DNA of 42,555 nt. It comes from an uncultured Clostridia bacterium (GTDB taxonomy: Bacteria; Bacillota; Clostridia; Christensenellales; UBA1242). The translations under genes were made by a program, and so were the position numbers. Shown piece by piece: positions 40,001 to 42,555 of the stretch. The first letter of the stretch is position 1. Every line of letters begins with the position of its first letter. The notes below the pieces were generated by a model. The model worked only from the letters and a program-made list of their open reading frames with translations. It searched no databases and was not told where the DNA came from. The DNA is taken from the NCBI GenBank assembly GCA_944383405.1, contig CALWPL010000009.1:1-42555 (forward strand), given 5' to 3'.

Positions 40001-42555
40001 AAATGGGCTAACGATATTAGGACTTAGCAGCCTAGGGCTTCAAAGATTTAATGCGCAGGAGATTATATTCCCAAGACATAATTTAGTTCTTAATGAGAAT
40101 AGTATAGCAACTGGTCAAAATATAACTCAAATAGCACAATTTAATAGTGCAAATGTTATTAGAAATGTTCAGAGAATTGATCTTAGCAATATGACGCATC
40201 TTGAACAAATAGACAATCATGCGTTTATTAACTTTAATAATGCAACATATATTGGAGCAATTAGCAAAAATGTTCAAATAGGTTATGGGGCTTTTGCAAT
40301 TCCTACACTTGAACAAGTTGAATTTATTGAAGAACAAAACATTAATTATATAGTTGATGAATTTGGTAATATTTATACAATAAATAATAATCAAGCGTCT
40401 CTTCATACATTATTAATTACAAATACTACGGATGTTCAAGAGTATATAGTTGAAAGGTATGTTGGAAATTATTTGGTTTCAAGTATTCTTCCTTATGCTA
40501 TGTATGGTGCAGAGTTTGAGAGTTTAGTTATTGATGATAATGTTACAAGGTTACAAGAAAATTCTTTAATTGGCATTAGTGATTCTCTTAATAAACTTAC
40601 TGTATCCTTTATTGGAGAGAGTGCAAATACTAATAATACTATGGCTTATGTGTTTGGTGGGGTGGGAAATGTCCCTGCTAGTTTAACTACGGTTGTTATA
40701 ACCGACATGAGAGAAGTACCTGCAATGGCATTTAAAGATTGTTCAAATATAAAAACAGTAATATTTGAAAGTGCTACTATTTCAACTATTGGCAAAGAAG
40801 CCTTCTATAATTGTGCAAATCTAACTTTGACAGATTTAGAAGGGGAAATAGATTTATCGCAAGTTATAACTATTGGAGACATGGCTTTCTATGGGTGCAA
40901 AAATCTTCCAACAGAAATTGAATTTAACAATATAAGTTCTATTGGAAATATGGCTTTTGCTGGGACAAATATTGAATATGTTATGCTTCCAAATTTAGTT
41001 AGAAGTTTAGGTAGTGATAATGAAGGTAATACAAATACAGCGTTTATGGGGCTCAAAAGTTTAACAAGTGCCAGAGTTTATTCTGAAATAGGATTTATAG
41101 CGGTTACAAATGATACAGGTATAAGAAAGGGACTTTCAGGCAATTCAACTTGTATTTATACTAATGTTGCTTTCTACATGGAACTTGAAGTTTTATATGC
41201 AAATAATGTTGCAAAAGATTATCTTGAATACAATATTATAGTTGAAGATAGATTTGAATTATTTGATAGCGAACTTAATTCTCTTGGTTATTATGAGTCA
41301 TTTGATGAAATCTTATCAGCAGCACAAGATGGCGATACAATAATGATAAAGAGTAATATGGTAATTACACAAGAAATAAGTATTTCAAAATCAGTTTCAA
41401 TTATTGCTGGGTTTGATAGTAGTATTACAAGTGTAAGCACGCCTGAATACTTTACTTTGACAAGAGACGAAAGTTTAACTATTGATTATGCGTTTAATAT
41501 AACAGGCAGAGATGTTTATATTGGAAGTGAATTTAATATAAGTGGATACCAGCCTGTAAAATTACATTTAGTTGGAAACAATGATGATTCTAGCATGAGC
41601 ATGATTTATATTGACAGGGGAACTCTAACTTTTGGCTCAAATGTTGAAGCATATAATAACTCATCAAATAATGGCTCAGTAGTTAGGTATTCGTCAAAAG
41701 GTGGAAATGTAATTGTAAATGGTGGTGTATTTTATAACAATAATGCAGTTGGTAGTAGTTCTACTTCTGGAAATGGTGGGGTTTTCTATCTTGACGGACA
41801 AAGTACTCTTACTATAAACGCAGGAGAGTTTAGAAATAATAGTGCAACAAGGGGTGGCGTTGTTTATTCAACAGGATATAGTAGAGTAGTTATAGACGGA
41901 CAAAATGCAGATAGTATTTTGATGCACAATAACACGGCTGTAAGTGGTGGGGCTTTGTATTTAACTTCTACAATTAGTGATGAATCTGCATGTAATTTAA
42001 TTGGACAAGTAAGTATTTATGATAATCAACTTACAGATGTAAATTCAAGTGGTGGTGCTATATATTTAGCAGGAGGAATGTTAAAACTTGACAATAATGC
42101 TCACATTTATTCATGCTATGCTGTCAATGGTGGTGGTATATATATTGGGAATGGTATATTTATTCTTTCTAATGGGACTATTGGTGGTGGTGCTACTGGA
42201 AATAGTGCTATAAATGGTGGTGGAGTATATATTGGCGGAAACGGCATATTGAGAATGAGTTCTGATCAAGCAGAAATTTCTTATAACAGTGCAAATAATG
42301 GTGCAAATATTTACTTTGCTTCAACATTACTAACACCTGGTAAAGTTTCAACAATTTTAAATGGAATAATTATGGGTGGAAATAGGGGCGGCTTAGGACA
42401 AGAAATGCCTACAAACATTTCAAATCTTAAAGGTGGTGCAATTTTTGTTAAAAGTGGTGTTATTGAATTAAAGAACAATGTAATAATAACAGAAAACATT
42501 GCTGGATATGGTGGCGGATTGTATGTTGAAGGTGGAGAAGTCGATTTAATTAATG
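19095..42555 (+). CDS. Giant N-terminally anchored surface protein (partial, at least 7,820 residues)
   Basis: One open frame runs from ATG 19095 to the window edge with no in-frame stop; its 3' end is outside. AAGGAGG at 19082-19088 is a near-perfect ribosome site. Residues 1-400 are predicted disordered: first Pro/Arg/Met/Gln-rich (RQPMPQRPGVPRQP), then Asn/Gln/Ser-rich, then Asp/Glu/Lys-rich. KKKGRSRKKK then precedes one hydrophobic helix (about 408-430), so by the positive-inside rule the N-terminus is cytoplasmic and everything after is outside: a type II signal-anchor protein of well over 800 kDa. The ectodomain alternates InlB-type beta repeats (GW...LYAxW motifs) with four PMP-like beta-helix tracts (GGAIY, FxNN) and one BspA-like LRR block. 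Cysteine is scarce. Adhesion, or a surface stalk, is inference. The C-terminal anchor, if any, is unseen. Confidence 0.95.
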   Translation, partial: MDNKTPKNQEKKNLSRGQAPVPNRQMPNIPSSVRQGPPMPPRPRGRVPKSPQGIPSVNPNVAGRRMPRQPMPQRPGVPRQPAGRVSHVNSPVRANQNITRNRMSRNQQVGRLARPLQQGQQPPKFVVPQRVNVKRIPINRTQTRAQSVLPRITPTGSFVPLQNTQGINASATNLQTSTINPNVQNQFQSATPTNFVSQGQNTQNVFNAQSTINAQQTNMQGMQQGNINAQNANASISQNNFGVQANNSVQMGTGMPNQSYANQVQGVNTSQNSQVVANQNDNAILNSQGLEQQVNQQKPSVQGQDIQDVKLNEIASENIVNENVTEQEIQGANEEVFESSLKEEDSQQTTEDVKSSDNKEENKGQSEEKDKSNDNDKNEVIDDKDKKEKEAAILKMPKKKGRSRKKKIGLIAAVLVGVLAIAGLLFGLSFTNKSYVVKFVTGPFAGLADVTYTSGTYVNPQGLQTIMSDDGEKELAVFTGWYLDEDRTIKYIPSNIEHDLTLYAGYELGVITTSFYMKNEYDEDNTYIFLSDVQTEYYTGTIDFSSLVDSIMNLESEEYYGVSNVLGFNATNFEIQGTKSVSVEEYKEFLSNYFTAASFRRMDTELHETYIIEDEIPTPSNDAVFRVEFNPKNIIIRFNSNLSSLKNYYETVQGSDTVYEDEDADIYVRYGSTYTFDSYATIASGNFENGMPDYHSLLGWTTVNPEVDDDGNIQNVNFGSADYYREGEQIEIDRQLLGGNTVVEFFAVWEEYLTGLRIYTEYNQNGPLVETSISVGVSRPLEDWTANILSSIEKEGYALIGFNTKPDLTGETLGFDDELNGSRNSPYYDEELDCVVLYAVYKRIVNETSISILDNELDIVNIDESILENLFNIDLNLGNENYAYNGQDNIDIIFDGENRVITITNLLEGSIISLPSFERPNYTLSGYKVGTRTIPCLETYTISSDDLDLESNLSLQMIWQGNDYVFIINNFVEGEDTNRVEIDIAYGTNVYLQYTTLSSPYNSTTLNIEIYNASTSQMINNGNFSFVREGYDFVNFTSDNEVLSQEFLSSFYINSTFNEMSLSWAKKEYVLTYKLGGGLYSQNREEGERDTEPVVIEGVPYGSTLTLISDDVTREGYYLEGWALTDTPNAEIVYDYLDESIIVRENITLNAVWSQAYTLTLYLDATRTSSHQIVVTREGKYTLTGEEFDGYTFDRFNTSDIGNGTEIIVSDQEREYEYTTSLELYAMWYNVDFANGDEDGLYSVTGNGPDSFYVTYNSIFDLPTESGYTPSKYFKFNGWEYNDGIFEDYFVVDSSTTGYDSSSESVGASITFCALWVEKDIRVMLYFGEDTSNQWVSGLSQNGEFVISNENRNFPVLANHEVDYIMDSVQGYAYYVDGKDQVTINIPEINDQNMYENGDEFVYNLFTVWKKTLTLIANNGNSNDITYLYAGTFYEIASFPDGIVPLDRIEEVNTIILPSAQATVEEGGLGYDYIHMTFDSWATGPLSAEGTYNIGDALVLEEDMTLYGFWVDKKYTLKFVDASGNNEEQSLIVTYGDEGIISNIFEIETWAQAHKNDQGYYESFTRLVYSYGEEPIYFEFDDLIRIFNTDDLGFIIESDLEDDGQIVLNPSWEEKSYQIVVNLNGGIWDDRIDLTGFDVVYDKLNETFTYTTTYSEINSDNPTGLLLASTGLTKNGYRFAGFEVEDDSFSQILDNGEYYYLLKQDADALEQKGGDTINVIWQETYTMHFDANGGAFNVAVDDMSLDTISGNATFVLPGQDVVSYTGANFAGWWFSNDVVDIRENEDSLFASTSQVEVTSQIMNDYGNRLTNTITMYAVWTTPVTFYNNLRASGDTPINVLGYYTPESPSMIVSSSSQFNVDFYVGEELLASDLAGYFFEISVDFYETNGWIYNGSILERIIITGPVLFTASWVLTSFKIYLKNYDGRDFTQGYVSYEISYDVSPTEEAIDPNRVYKDFAEQNGLEGSNPTLFGYSFIGWRSQASNSPTADSTTIIYNSGNLFPNPGVTTTLYAVYKPETVSIYYDRTNNSAEYNTGNNQEIVDVDITYGSQYKIRDNIPYTLQYNDLIGWTFDEAGEGTLYKAGDLISVVNGVERIYVNGEYIYSLRIYANWGRQIKNISVDLGGGVFYNTGENGDLEPFYTPNQYLQNYTYEDGVLTLMVYVGDQIQGYGFSLPTREYVSLDGYQLNRYTTSSNANYNAGELIASNNALRLQLFAVWDTETELRVYANRNSDDEEYLVIDDLLIGDNIHFYTEDGSVFINDQEITFEKEGYSLVSYNSRRDPKESSLSISYNLNEMSLIALNGDNFEIDNINPWYINIYCQWEGNLVEVAFKMEEGLEEVVNEDIELRYGDSIDLSDYFVTDEDYQIEGYEFSHFTDTQGRVYDEISSVFTAIPGEAVNDRFVFTANWVKRFYNVNFVFANSTFSGTYQGQTYENVESITIQAEYESRVQLVNAQNCINNIDSGRQYPLFEYNGYTTEDLGDTQSNVTGTFTMPAHDVTLTIDWTSKEFNLIFYVDRRFIPYEPDENEEAVDFSAAAYDPNDPLLDSNTMYLDSEGNLVVTGLRVGDTLELSTLPTASFYGYSYDYVYLVDYDKSGTYTGEGIQYSSDSSFYVDTYNGDEPLKNLDSMWNGESFELYFSLNWYNSLYQVSYVPQLPTVENGYPATATGNIVGEKEDVWMSYGKLYSLEEGYSLTGWTQIGWTTEINYQTMLENPDCQYLFSDKVQTDGGVFNFTSENYGKVNLYPIWEQVIMTVNFVDGFAEQNPDSNNSLSGVKIGYDSIVSLDELFTKELIASCFHGYYYDFAGWEYKEGNRTFALDEEILFSSSINGFISSTDVANEVITFDAIWEEVEYEIRLKLGTGKYGSRTNIFDYNYDSATGTREISYTIPYSLLHEGVSLFDYMGLDDSLITKDDYTFAGWSLNEGIDSMYSLAGQDVKIDLGVDSETILADGTYEFVLYAMYNDCYVLIDGNGGTNINEVGYEIEIEEDNGHKSLWVASQTGFELYTYLGAPVSITETLLTSFERDRYHFNDVVENEMIASGNDIVKIDWEGNYRYILLDLNNESAEISINGTFDGAVYGDGYRLLSISTQEEFNSHSGEKYIYQYDKENDTGSFVIEQEYYEGATYYEKYASNVLHIDARNGDIIDNLSSIIALNADGTFLGWTDGSYNYSIRDLFVDVDDEEIIYLTASWDSPYVYFDLNGGIYNNQNSIEPMQAMSTGDGFSVELPKKMQNTSDLGPFLDGYVFLGWSDEYVDYYDYIEKGGSTSELYNVETTPKYTFNDLSSKTLYAIWQPNQITFVFHSGESAQNPNAYGDSVSVSYSYDDVITFLDVTNETVSSWTYSGRTFTSWSIDNYTFEQGQVIKVAGLLTQLNKQTATIVDIYSVWEISKVTIRIDLGTDSSARYIGDDDSYEVIKEGKNTYLVNETYSINETYYFPDLGYIYTFGLCAVSYEDNMGREYDENTPSVILRTSLMREDESGRYVLELTVNWANAECYIVNYYGESSGVHRFYAAFEDALVDAVALDRVNVEVVVLNNSSTLRLSRTINIGNRMNLTISMDSTVNRDISLVRNTSFTQSMFSVGTGASLTFSEILSNNFTFNGSNTTGTSPFIMVNGGTLNLNQGLRFINNRSQNRGGAISAQSNATLNISRVVFENNTVMATGDLGAYGGAIYAMNSMVNISNSQFTNNSASALNAYGGAIYVIDGDLQLTDTIFNNNTASTDSDIEKTYGGAIYAESSTLNIKGDLESGTLVFSNNIATNGGALYVVDCLSSDNKINGTTFISNSATTGNGGAIAFMSSTFSLFNIMLTSNIASNNGGAIYAIEDNNTKLTLELVTASSNQAVNGSGGGLYIQGDISIKESYISTNTANKDTGMGGGVYSIGMSTLGSTISLVGVKIYENSSSIGGGLYVGESMKVVTDHIYKQEEQLGEIVLVGYRTEIYDNLANIGSGIYYDSYLEGTEIKNTDIYGNSPNTEFAEFTEDYKGGGIFFKHGKNIKFEKVNVYSNLSYYGGAIYIEGNISGIDGDVVNLIFNNVNIDDEITQGQYEYNPEDQNEITSIISERKNYFGSQAYYGGGLYIGKESVVEFNNGQIMANSAEISAGAIYNLGSITLGDVSIAQNSSSQNQVIIYNGGEFIIAGNTKFGFEQTIFVETIGSSLDPLENSYRSISITNENYVNNYYETEINNDVSTQVNHNSQISLDFDQENYAIDAVIVQFSSEDGFKNYVSTISSGTEMFVIENIADFLLTQDSDRNALTINYSQYDVVFTDISEDSESIEMPESIKFSYNESITQEFLDEIELRIPSERIDYEFVGWAYYIPANNEYGRPSTDGTLEIYDVLQDEGSIYHNSYNTVDTLLTDTYTHVFGNYDLYLYAIWAPVVYTVEYVYDTSGYFVNGIEVTDDNLLSLTSPDGMGLQGQVEYGETFTLPTAEQINSYRIINIRTSTEFDREFTLISDSGNNPNVYPERIEFEENGEIVSCDITVDGNGFYQFVYGLETYRLEQLYRPDTYEFSHFEINGETYEKETFEINVDNLGGVVPADKTVQIVIHFERIETKIVIDLGEGEYVYYSRLDPSLDEDSTDNEGNATIELVENVGDPLQMPTDRYVVTYGNNDNYYIYNQGKALIGFAYSQEATVPDFLPGEEISVPVSNSGSLYLYAIWQEAVCYLDSAIEFNGRSFDLYFSTLESAISDINSASVSGFNGRTRSSTIVLISSIVISDPITISTEITLLSDIHNAYISLASNFDEDSALFIINSPDGQVTFGSEEYSVVGDSTPSIIISVDDVNGNGPVRRTRSLILIESDSDVVINANVQVINSTLYTSASDASNYGGAITSAGNLTINKATFLSNSAANGGAILVTGGIVTINDGVFGLEGRGNTATNGGAIYVRSGELRVVKASFMYNTAQISGGAIYIQDGNFISQSENLSDILFSSNSAVNGGAIYLILSSGNNVEFITFTSNTATNGGAIYSQTSLNVDNCLFSSNIASSGGAIYNGQELSQGVGSMTEQELLAAQQLSINNSTFTNNQARLSGGAIYVTYTTLNIRGSVGSNILFNNNFASNTSSTNVEVVGGALYVKNSVVNIEYVSFTSNYTSGRANGRDTLGGAIYSTASQISILNSDLTGNGVETTSTTITRTQNGGAIYLISSSLKLEDTSISQNSASRNGGAIYANASSISLELGAVISQNTASNYGGAIYIIGDSTIESAKDGAESVTDRTMIIENNSANLAAGGIYFSSTSRTASKFDAGTISNNDSMEGTNIYVYSGSLRLSGVELETLEENSQDVMIYVGAQGMLYVDSTDVLGIVYVASSGTNTIGTLSISNSAFISSVYLTQYTYISVSSSSLTSNRYVDGETTKITLFGAVNDLLDVVNLSNAKNLVTFIYSDYAIRYGGYFELVGVYTESYDSETTDEEYQESRLGGYCEYIYSNFVKVVKRADSITIDPGRGTLIYNGESYSEPFVIEIGEEYETMTFLNEIQGFLRGYSLDDNYISGNVVYNADSEVPILYITLTAQWAKKNFIVKVENEGVMEATREMGGEDVWAFAPSYKQYHAFSYYSLEYEDENGVRQQTDVVFTTDTTGRIRFSFAYLDDEVYSLVDLAGGTIYLVAHYVPVEVYVTIHGNGGIAQEKEDTSNDRVIVDENTITYVFYQSDEYVYMGRFMDDFSMPNHAVEKFEIIYDYSVYPTEIQPIEYLNVKTAKTIDITCNWFEVVAYIRSGQSITYYQTFSEALENLKNGDELVIVKDNIEITEPIVITQNVTISANNNTILTRGVNLKDSIFRIEGNVRFINSENTITINGASKTATRYSSIYVASGGILTLGSSVSIINNNTTVNGAGIYSEGTLTIDGTTIMNNVTSGYGGGIYSTGQLTIISGIISNNTATYGGGVYVVSQTITSGSSSYMTRGTFIMQGGEISNNTATYGGGLFYNGKGSETSGISGGSIINNNEGFSAPTTTSDPLRYGGGIYLAENCGRFMISGESTLINGNKSDYGGGIYCEGNNETNAEFNVLSITGGEISSNTAFYYGGGICIGNTVQSANKHVVEMEGGIIARNTATNGGGVSVFRGRLEINGSDVLIYDNSLIQSSSSQGENIYIYSSSTDNYGTVSISAGTIGSQANPGTIYIESGRLGSGKLNLSGLIDIYSVIYIVNSNLANTNTLINVTNEIHEDSLVMTLSPVNFPSREDEQYPLIRFSNNLDCSDEKFTLLDRTSYRLKAVNQYVVLTMSFFTLTIDPNGGELFDTTGALEYIEEDTTWSFEVRFNTNLNEILSNIVSSIDNRKFVYWSIGSGDLLGTIIDSNTTMPYEDTIILANYSLPYYYLTIDFNDTKSLIGTPVIFDIENAGLLDTDRYYEADSQITLEVFIDDENSTYGQEAINRIAPYLTREGYILTSFSPSQLPDYDIRYNIDGTGFKMGEEDIIIYAIWTPTAYTITYNSNMEIDGEIQTISKEVSLDEYTYLDTEFSLEGYIQTGYTTQDGQTRFNIGDRIINLPSLLKMSIEGLESVEIVLYAEWQRESYTIVFDDNIDGEGVVGSIENASVYYGEEYVLPGETYFVTGYIQVGWSIYQDTSYLDTQNYYELSSSVSNLTREDSIVLYAVYRPITYTVILRDENGNSEITSPYTYGEEGFLPRMFDENDLYQLEPLLSLDTKQNYYFAGWSDMQGAGTALYEDGARIINLTSRDNTQYVLYAVWVPFVANLHANNGSDLTIQIGANANREVVVDINELSQFEYLGFTPSAVSFVEDGRRDTFEFVDGLVTVTLPEIIEQGAYDLYIIWERIEYQVVYIYSNENVLTDNISINSSLSLPSYSSAIGWSIREDGVTLDFNTNSTITLTEQLLLEISRYQDISQNIIRLYAVNDTTYTLTYDFNSNGHDVILNNSIVSSDNLNINNTYTANSNVELVFEDWEIADSLTTLANSRYAYFLGWAFDKNSSEPDFYEGQDMQIRFAQNVTLYAVWSDYTNPFYFEYEENENGLTILGLSSLGLQRFNAQEIIFPRHNLVLNENSIATGQNITQIAQFNSANVIRNVQRIDLSNMTHLEQIDNHAFINFNNATYIGAISKNVQIGYGAFAIPTLEQVEFIEEQNINYIVDEFGNIYTINNNQASLHTLLITNTTDVQEYIVERYVGNYLVSSILPYAMYGAEFESLVIDDNVTRLQENSLIGISDSLNKLTVSFIGESANTNNTMAYVFGGVGNVPASLTTVVITDMREVPAMAFKDCSNIKTVIFESATISTIGKEAFYNCANLTLTDLEGEIDLSQVITIGDMAFYGCKNLPTEIEFNNISSIGNMAFAGTNIEYVMLPNLVRSLGSDNEGNTNTAFMGLKSLTSARVYSEIGFIAVTNDTGIRKGLSGNSTCIYTNVAFYMELEVLYANNVAKDYLEYNIIVEDRFELFDSELNSLGYYESFDEILSAAQDGDTIMIKSNMVITQEISISKSVSIIAGFDSSITSVSTPEYFTLTRDESLTIDYAFNITGRDVYIGSEFNISGYQPVKLHLVGNNDDSSMSMIYIDRGTLTFGSNVEAYNNSSNNGSVVRYSSKGGNVIVNGGVFYNNNAVGSSSTSGNGGVFYLDGQSTLTINAGEFRNNSATRGGVVYSTGYSRVVIDGQNADSILMHNNTAVSGGALYLTSTISDESACNLIGQVSIYDNQLTDVNSSGGAIYLAGGMLKLDNNAHIYSCYAVNGGGIYIGNGIFILSNGTIGGGATGNSAINGGGVYIGGNGILRMSSDQAEISYNSANNGANIYFASTLLTPGKVSTILNGIIMGGNRGGLGQEMPTNISNLKGGAIFVKSGVIELKNNVIITENIAGYGGGLYVEGGEVDLIN
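20430..29590 (+). repeat. InlB-type (Listeria-Bacteroides) repeat tract 1 of the giant protein
   Basis: Residues about 446-3499. Divergent repeats of about 70-110 residues, each with a GY.F.GW or similar core and a closing LYAxW (examples: FTGWYLDEDRT, YYLEGWALTDTP, TLNAVWSQ, LYAMW, LYGFWVD). This is the small beta-grasp-like repeat of internalin B and of very large gut-bacterial surface proteins. The nucleotide sequences of units are well diverged, so the array is old. Confidence 0.85.
29600..31620 (+). repeat. PMP-like beta-helix tract 1
   Basis: Residues about 3503-4176. It opens with a leader module (FYAAFEDALVDAV ... INIGNRMNLTI) and continues with alternating GGAIY and F.NN motifs (FENNT, FTNNSA, FNNNTA, FSNNIA), the two tetrapeptides of chlamydial polymorphic membrane proteins, here in a right-handed beta-helix context. 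Units are about 20-35 residues. Confidence 0.88.
31650..33100 (+). repeat. InlB-type repeat tract 2
   Basis: Residues about 4186-4669. Contains VGWAYYIPANN, LYAIWAPVVYTVEY, IGFAYSQEATV and LYAIWQEAVCY, the same repeat type as tract 1. Confidence 0.8.
33115..35250 (+). repeat. PMP-like beta-helix tract 2
   Basis: Residues about 4674-5386. The leader (FSTLESAISDIN ... STIVLISSIVISDPITIST) is followed by more than ten GGAI-type turns (GGAITS, GGAIYV, GGAIYI, GGAIYL, GGAIYS) paired with FxSN or FTNN motifs. It is the longest of the beta-helix tracts. Confidence 0.88.
35400..36230 (+). repeat. InlB-type repeat tract 3
   Basis: Residues about 5436-5712. It includes RGYSLDDNYISG, LTAQWAKKNFIV and ITCNWFEVV. 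The repeats are more diverged here than in tract 1. Confidence 0.7.
36235..37755 (+). repeat. PMP-like beta-helix tract 3
   Basis: Residues about 5714-6221. The leader TFSEALENLKNGDELVIV ... EPIVITQNVTISA is followed by GGGIYS/GGGVYV turns and ISNNTA motifs. The turn is mostly GGGI/GGGV, unlike the GGAI of tracts 1 and 2. Confidence 0.85.
37765..39980 (+). repeat. InlB-type repeat tract 4
   Basis: Residues about 6224-6962. Repeats with VGWSIYQDTS, LYAVYRP, FAGWSDMQGAG, LYAVWVP, FLGWAFDKN and LYAVWSD motifs. Confidence 0.82.
39990..41240 (+). repeat. BspA-like leucine-rich (LRR_5-type) block
   Basis: Residues about 6966-7382. Typical pieces are IDNHAFINFNNATYIG, IGKEAFYNCANLT, IGDMAFYGCKNL and IGNMAFAGTNIEYVMLPN, with the I.....AF..C.NL pattern of BspA-type repeats. 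It is the only block of this kind in the visible part. Confidence 0.85.
41270..42555 (+). repeat. PMP-like beta-helix tract 4 (cut by the window end)
   Basis: Residues from about 7393 onward. The leader YESFDEILSAAQDGDTIMI ... QEISISKSVSIIAG is followed by NNNAV, RNNSATRGGVVYS, GGALYL, GGAIYL and GGGIYI motifs. The tract is still running at the last base. Confidence 0.88.

Overview
The window looks like chromosomal DNA from a very AT-rich, Gram-positive-type bacterium, most likely an uncultured Firmicutes/Clostridia-like lineage. The evidence is: low GC throughout, strong AGGAGG-type ribosome sites, the standard code (TGA is used as a stop), a lipoprotein with a classical lipobox, a YkpA/YbiT-type ABC-F ATPase, a YqeY-like protein, TypA/BipA, and the NifU-like/GGGtGRT gene pair typical of anaerobic Firmicutes. 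The exact lineage is inference; no rRNA or marker gene is present to settle it.

Layout. (1) 1-480: a leftward tRNA-Thr(GGT) transcript with its own promoter and terminator. Two tRNA-Thr-like 5' halves lie upstream in the same transcript. (2) 1048-5371: two membrane-anchored surface proteins, one with an MBG/YDG-like ectodomain and a Lys-rich tail, the other with leucine-rich repeats and an acidic tail, followed by a translationally overlapping short-chain dehydrogenase. (3) 5419-6990: a leftward ABC-F ATPase. (4) 7352-9133: a compact cassette of a winged-helix regulator, a zinc-ribbon GIY-YIG nuclease-like protein and a truncated FtsZ paralogue, closed by GC-richer hairpins. (5) 9528-16654: housekeeping and envelope genes: YqeY-like protein, lipoprotein, nucleotidyltransferase, phosphoglycosyl transferase, a metallo-beta-lactamase/GNAT fusion and TypA/BipA. 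(6) 16821-18528: NifU-like scaffold and GGGtGRT protein. (7) 18529-19094: a 566-base non-coding stretch with a TetR-operator-like palindrome and a strong terminator. (8) 19095 to the window end: one uninterrupted open frame of at least 7,820 codons.

The giant gene is more than half of the window. It has a disordered N-terminal cytoplasmic region of about 400 residues, one signal-anchor helix, and then an ectodomain in which tracts of InlB-type (Listeria-Bacteroides) beta repeats alternate with four PMP-like (GGAI/FxxN) right-handed beta-helix tracts, plus one BspA-like leucine-rich block. Each beta-helix tract opens with the same recognisable leader module. Its C-terminus lies beyond the window. 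Together with the two surface proteins at 1048-4575 and the glycan-assembly enzymes at 11540-13436, this suggests a cell with a heavy investment in surface display.

The best candidates for something undescribed are the wHTH/GIY-YIG/FtsZ-like cassette, the half-tRNA leader upstream of tRNA-Thr, and the N-terminally anchored mixed-repeat giant protein.
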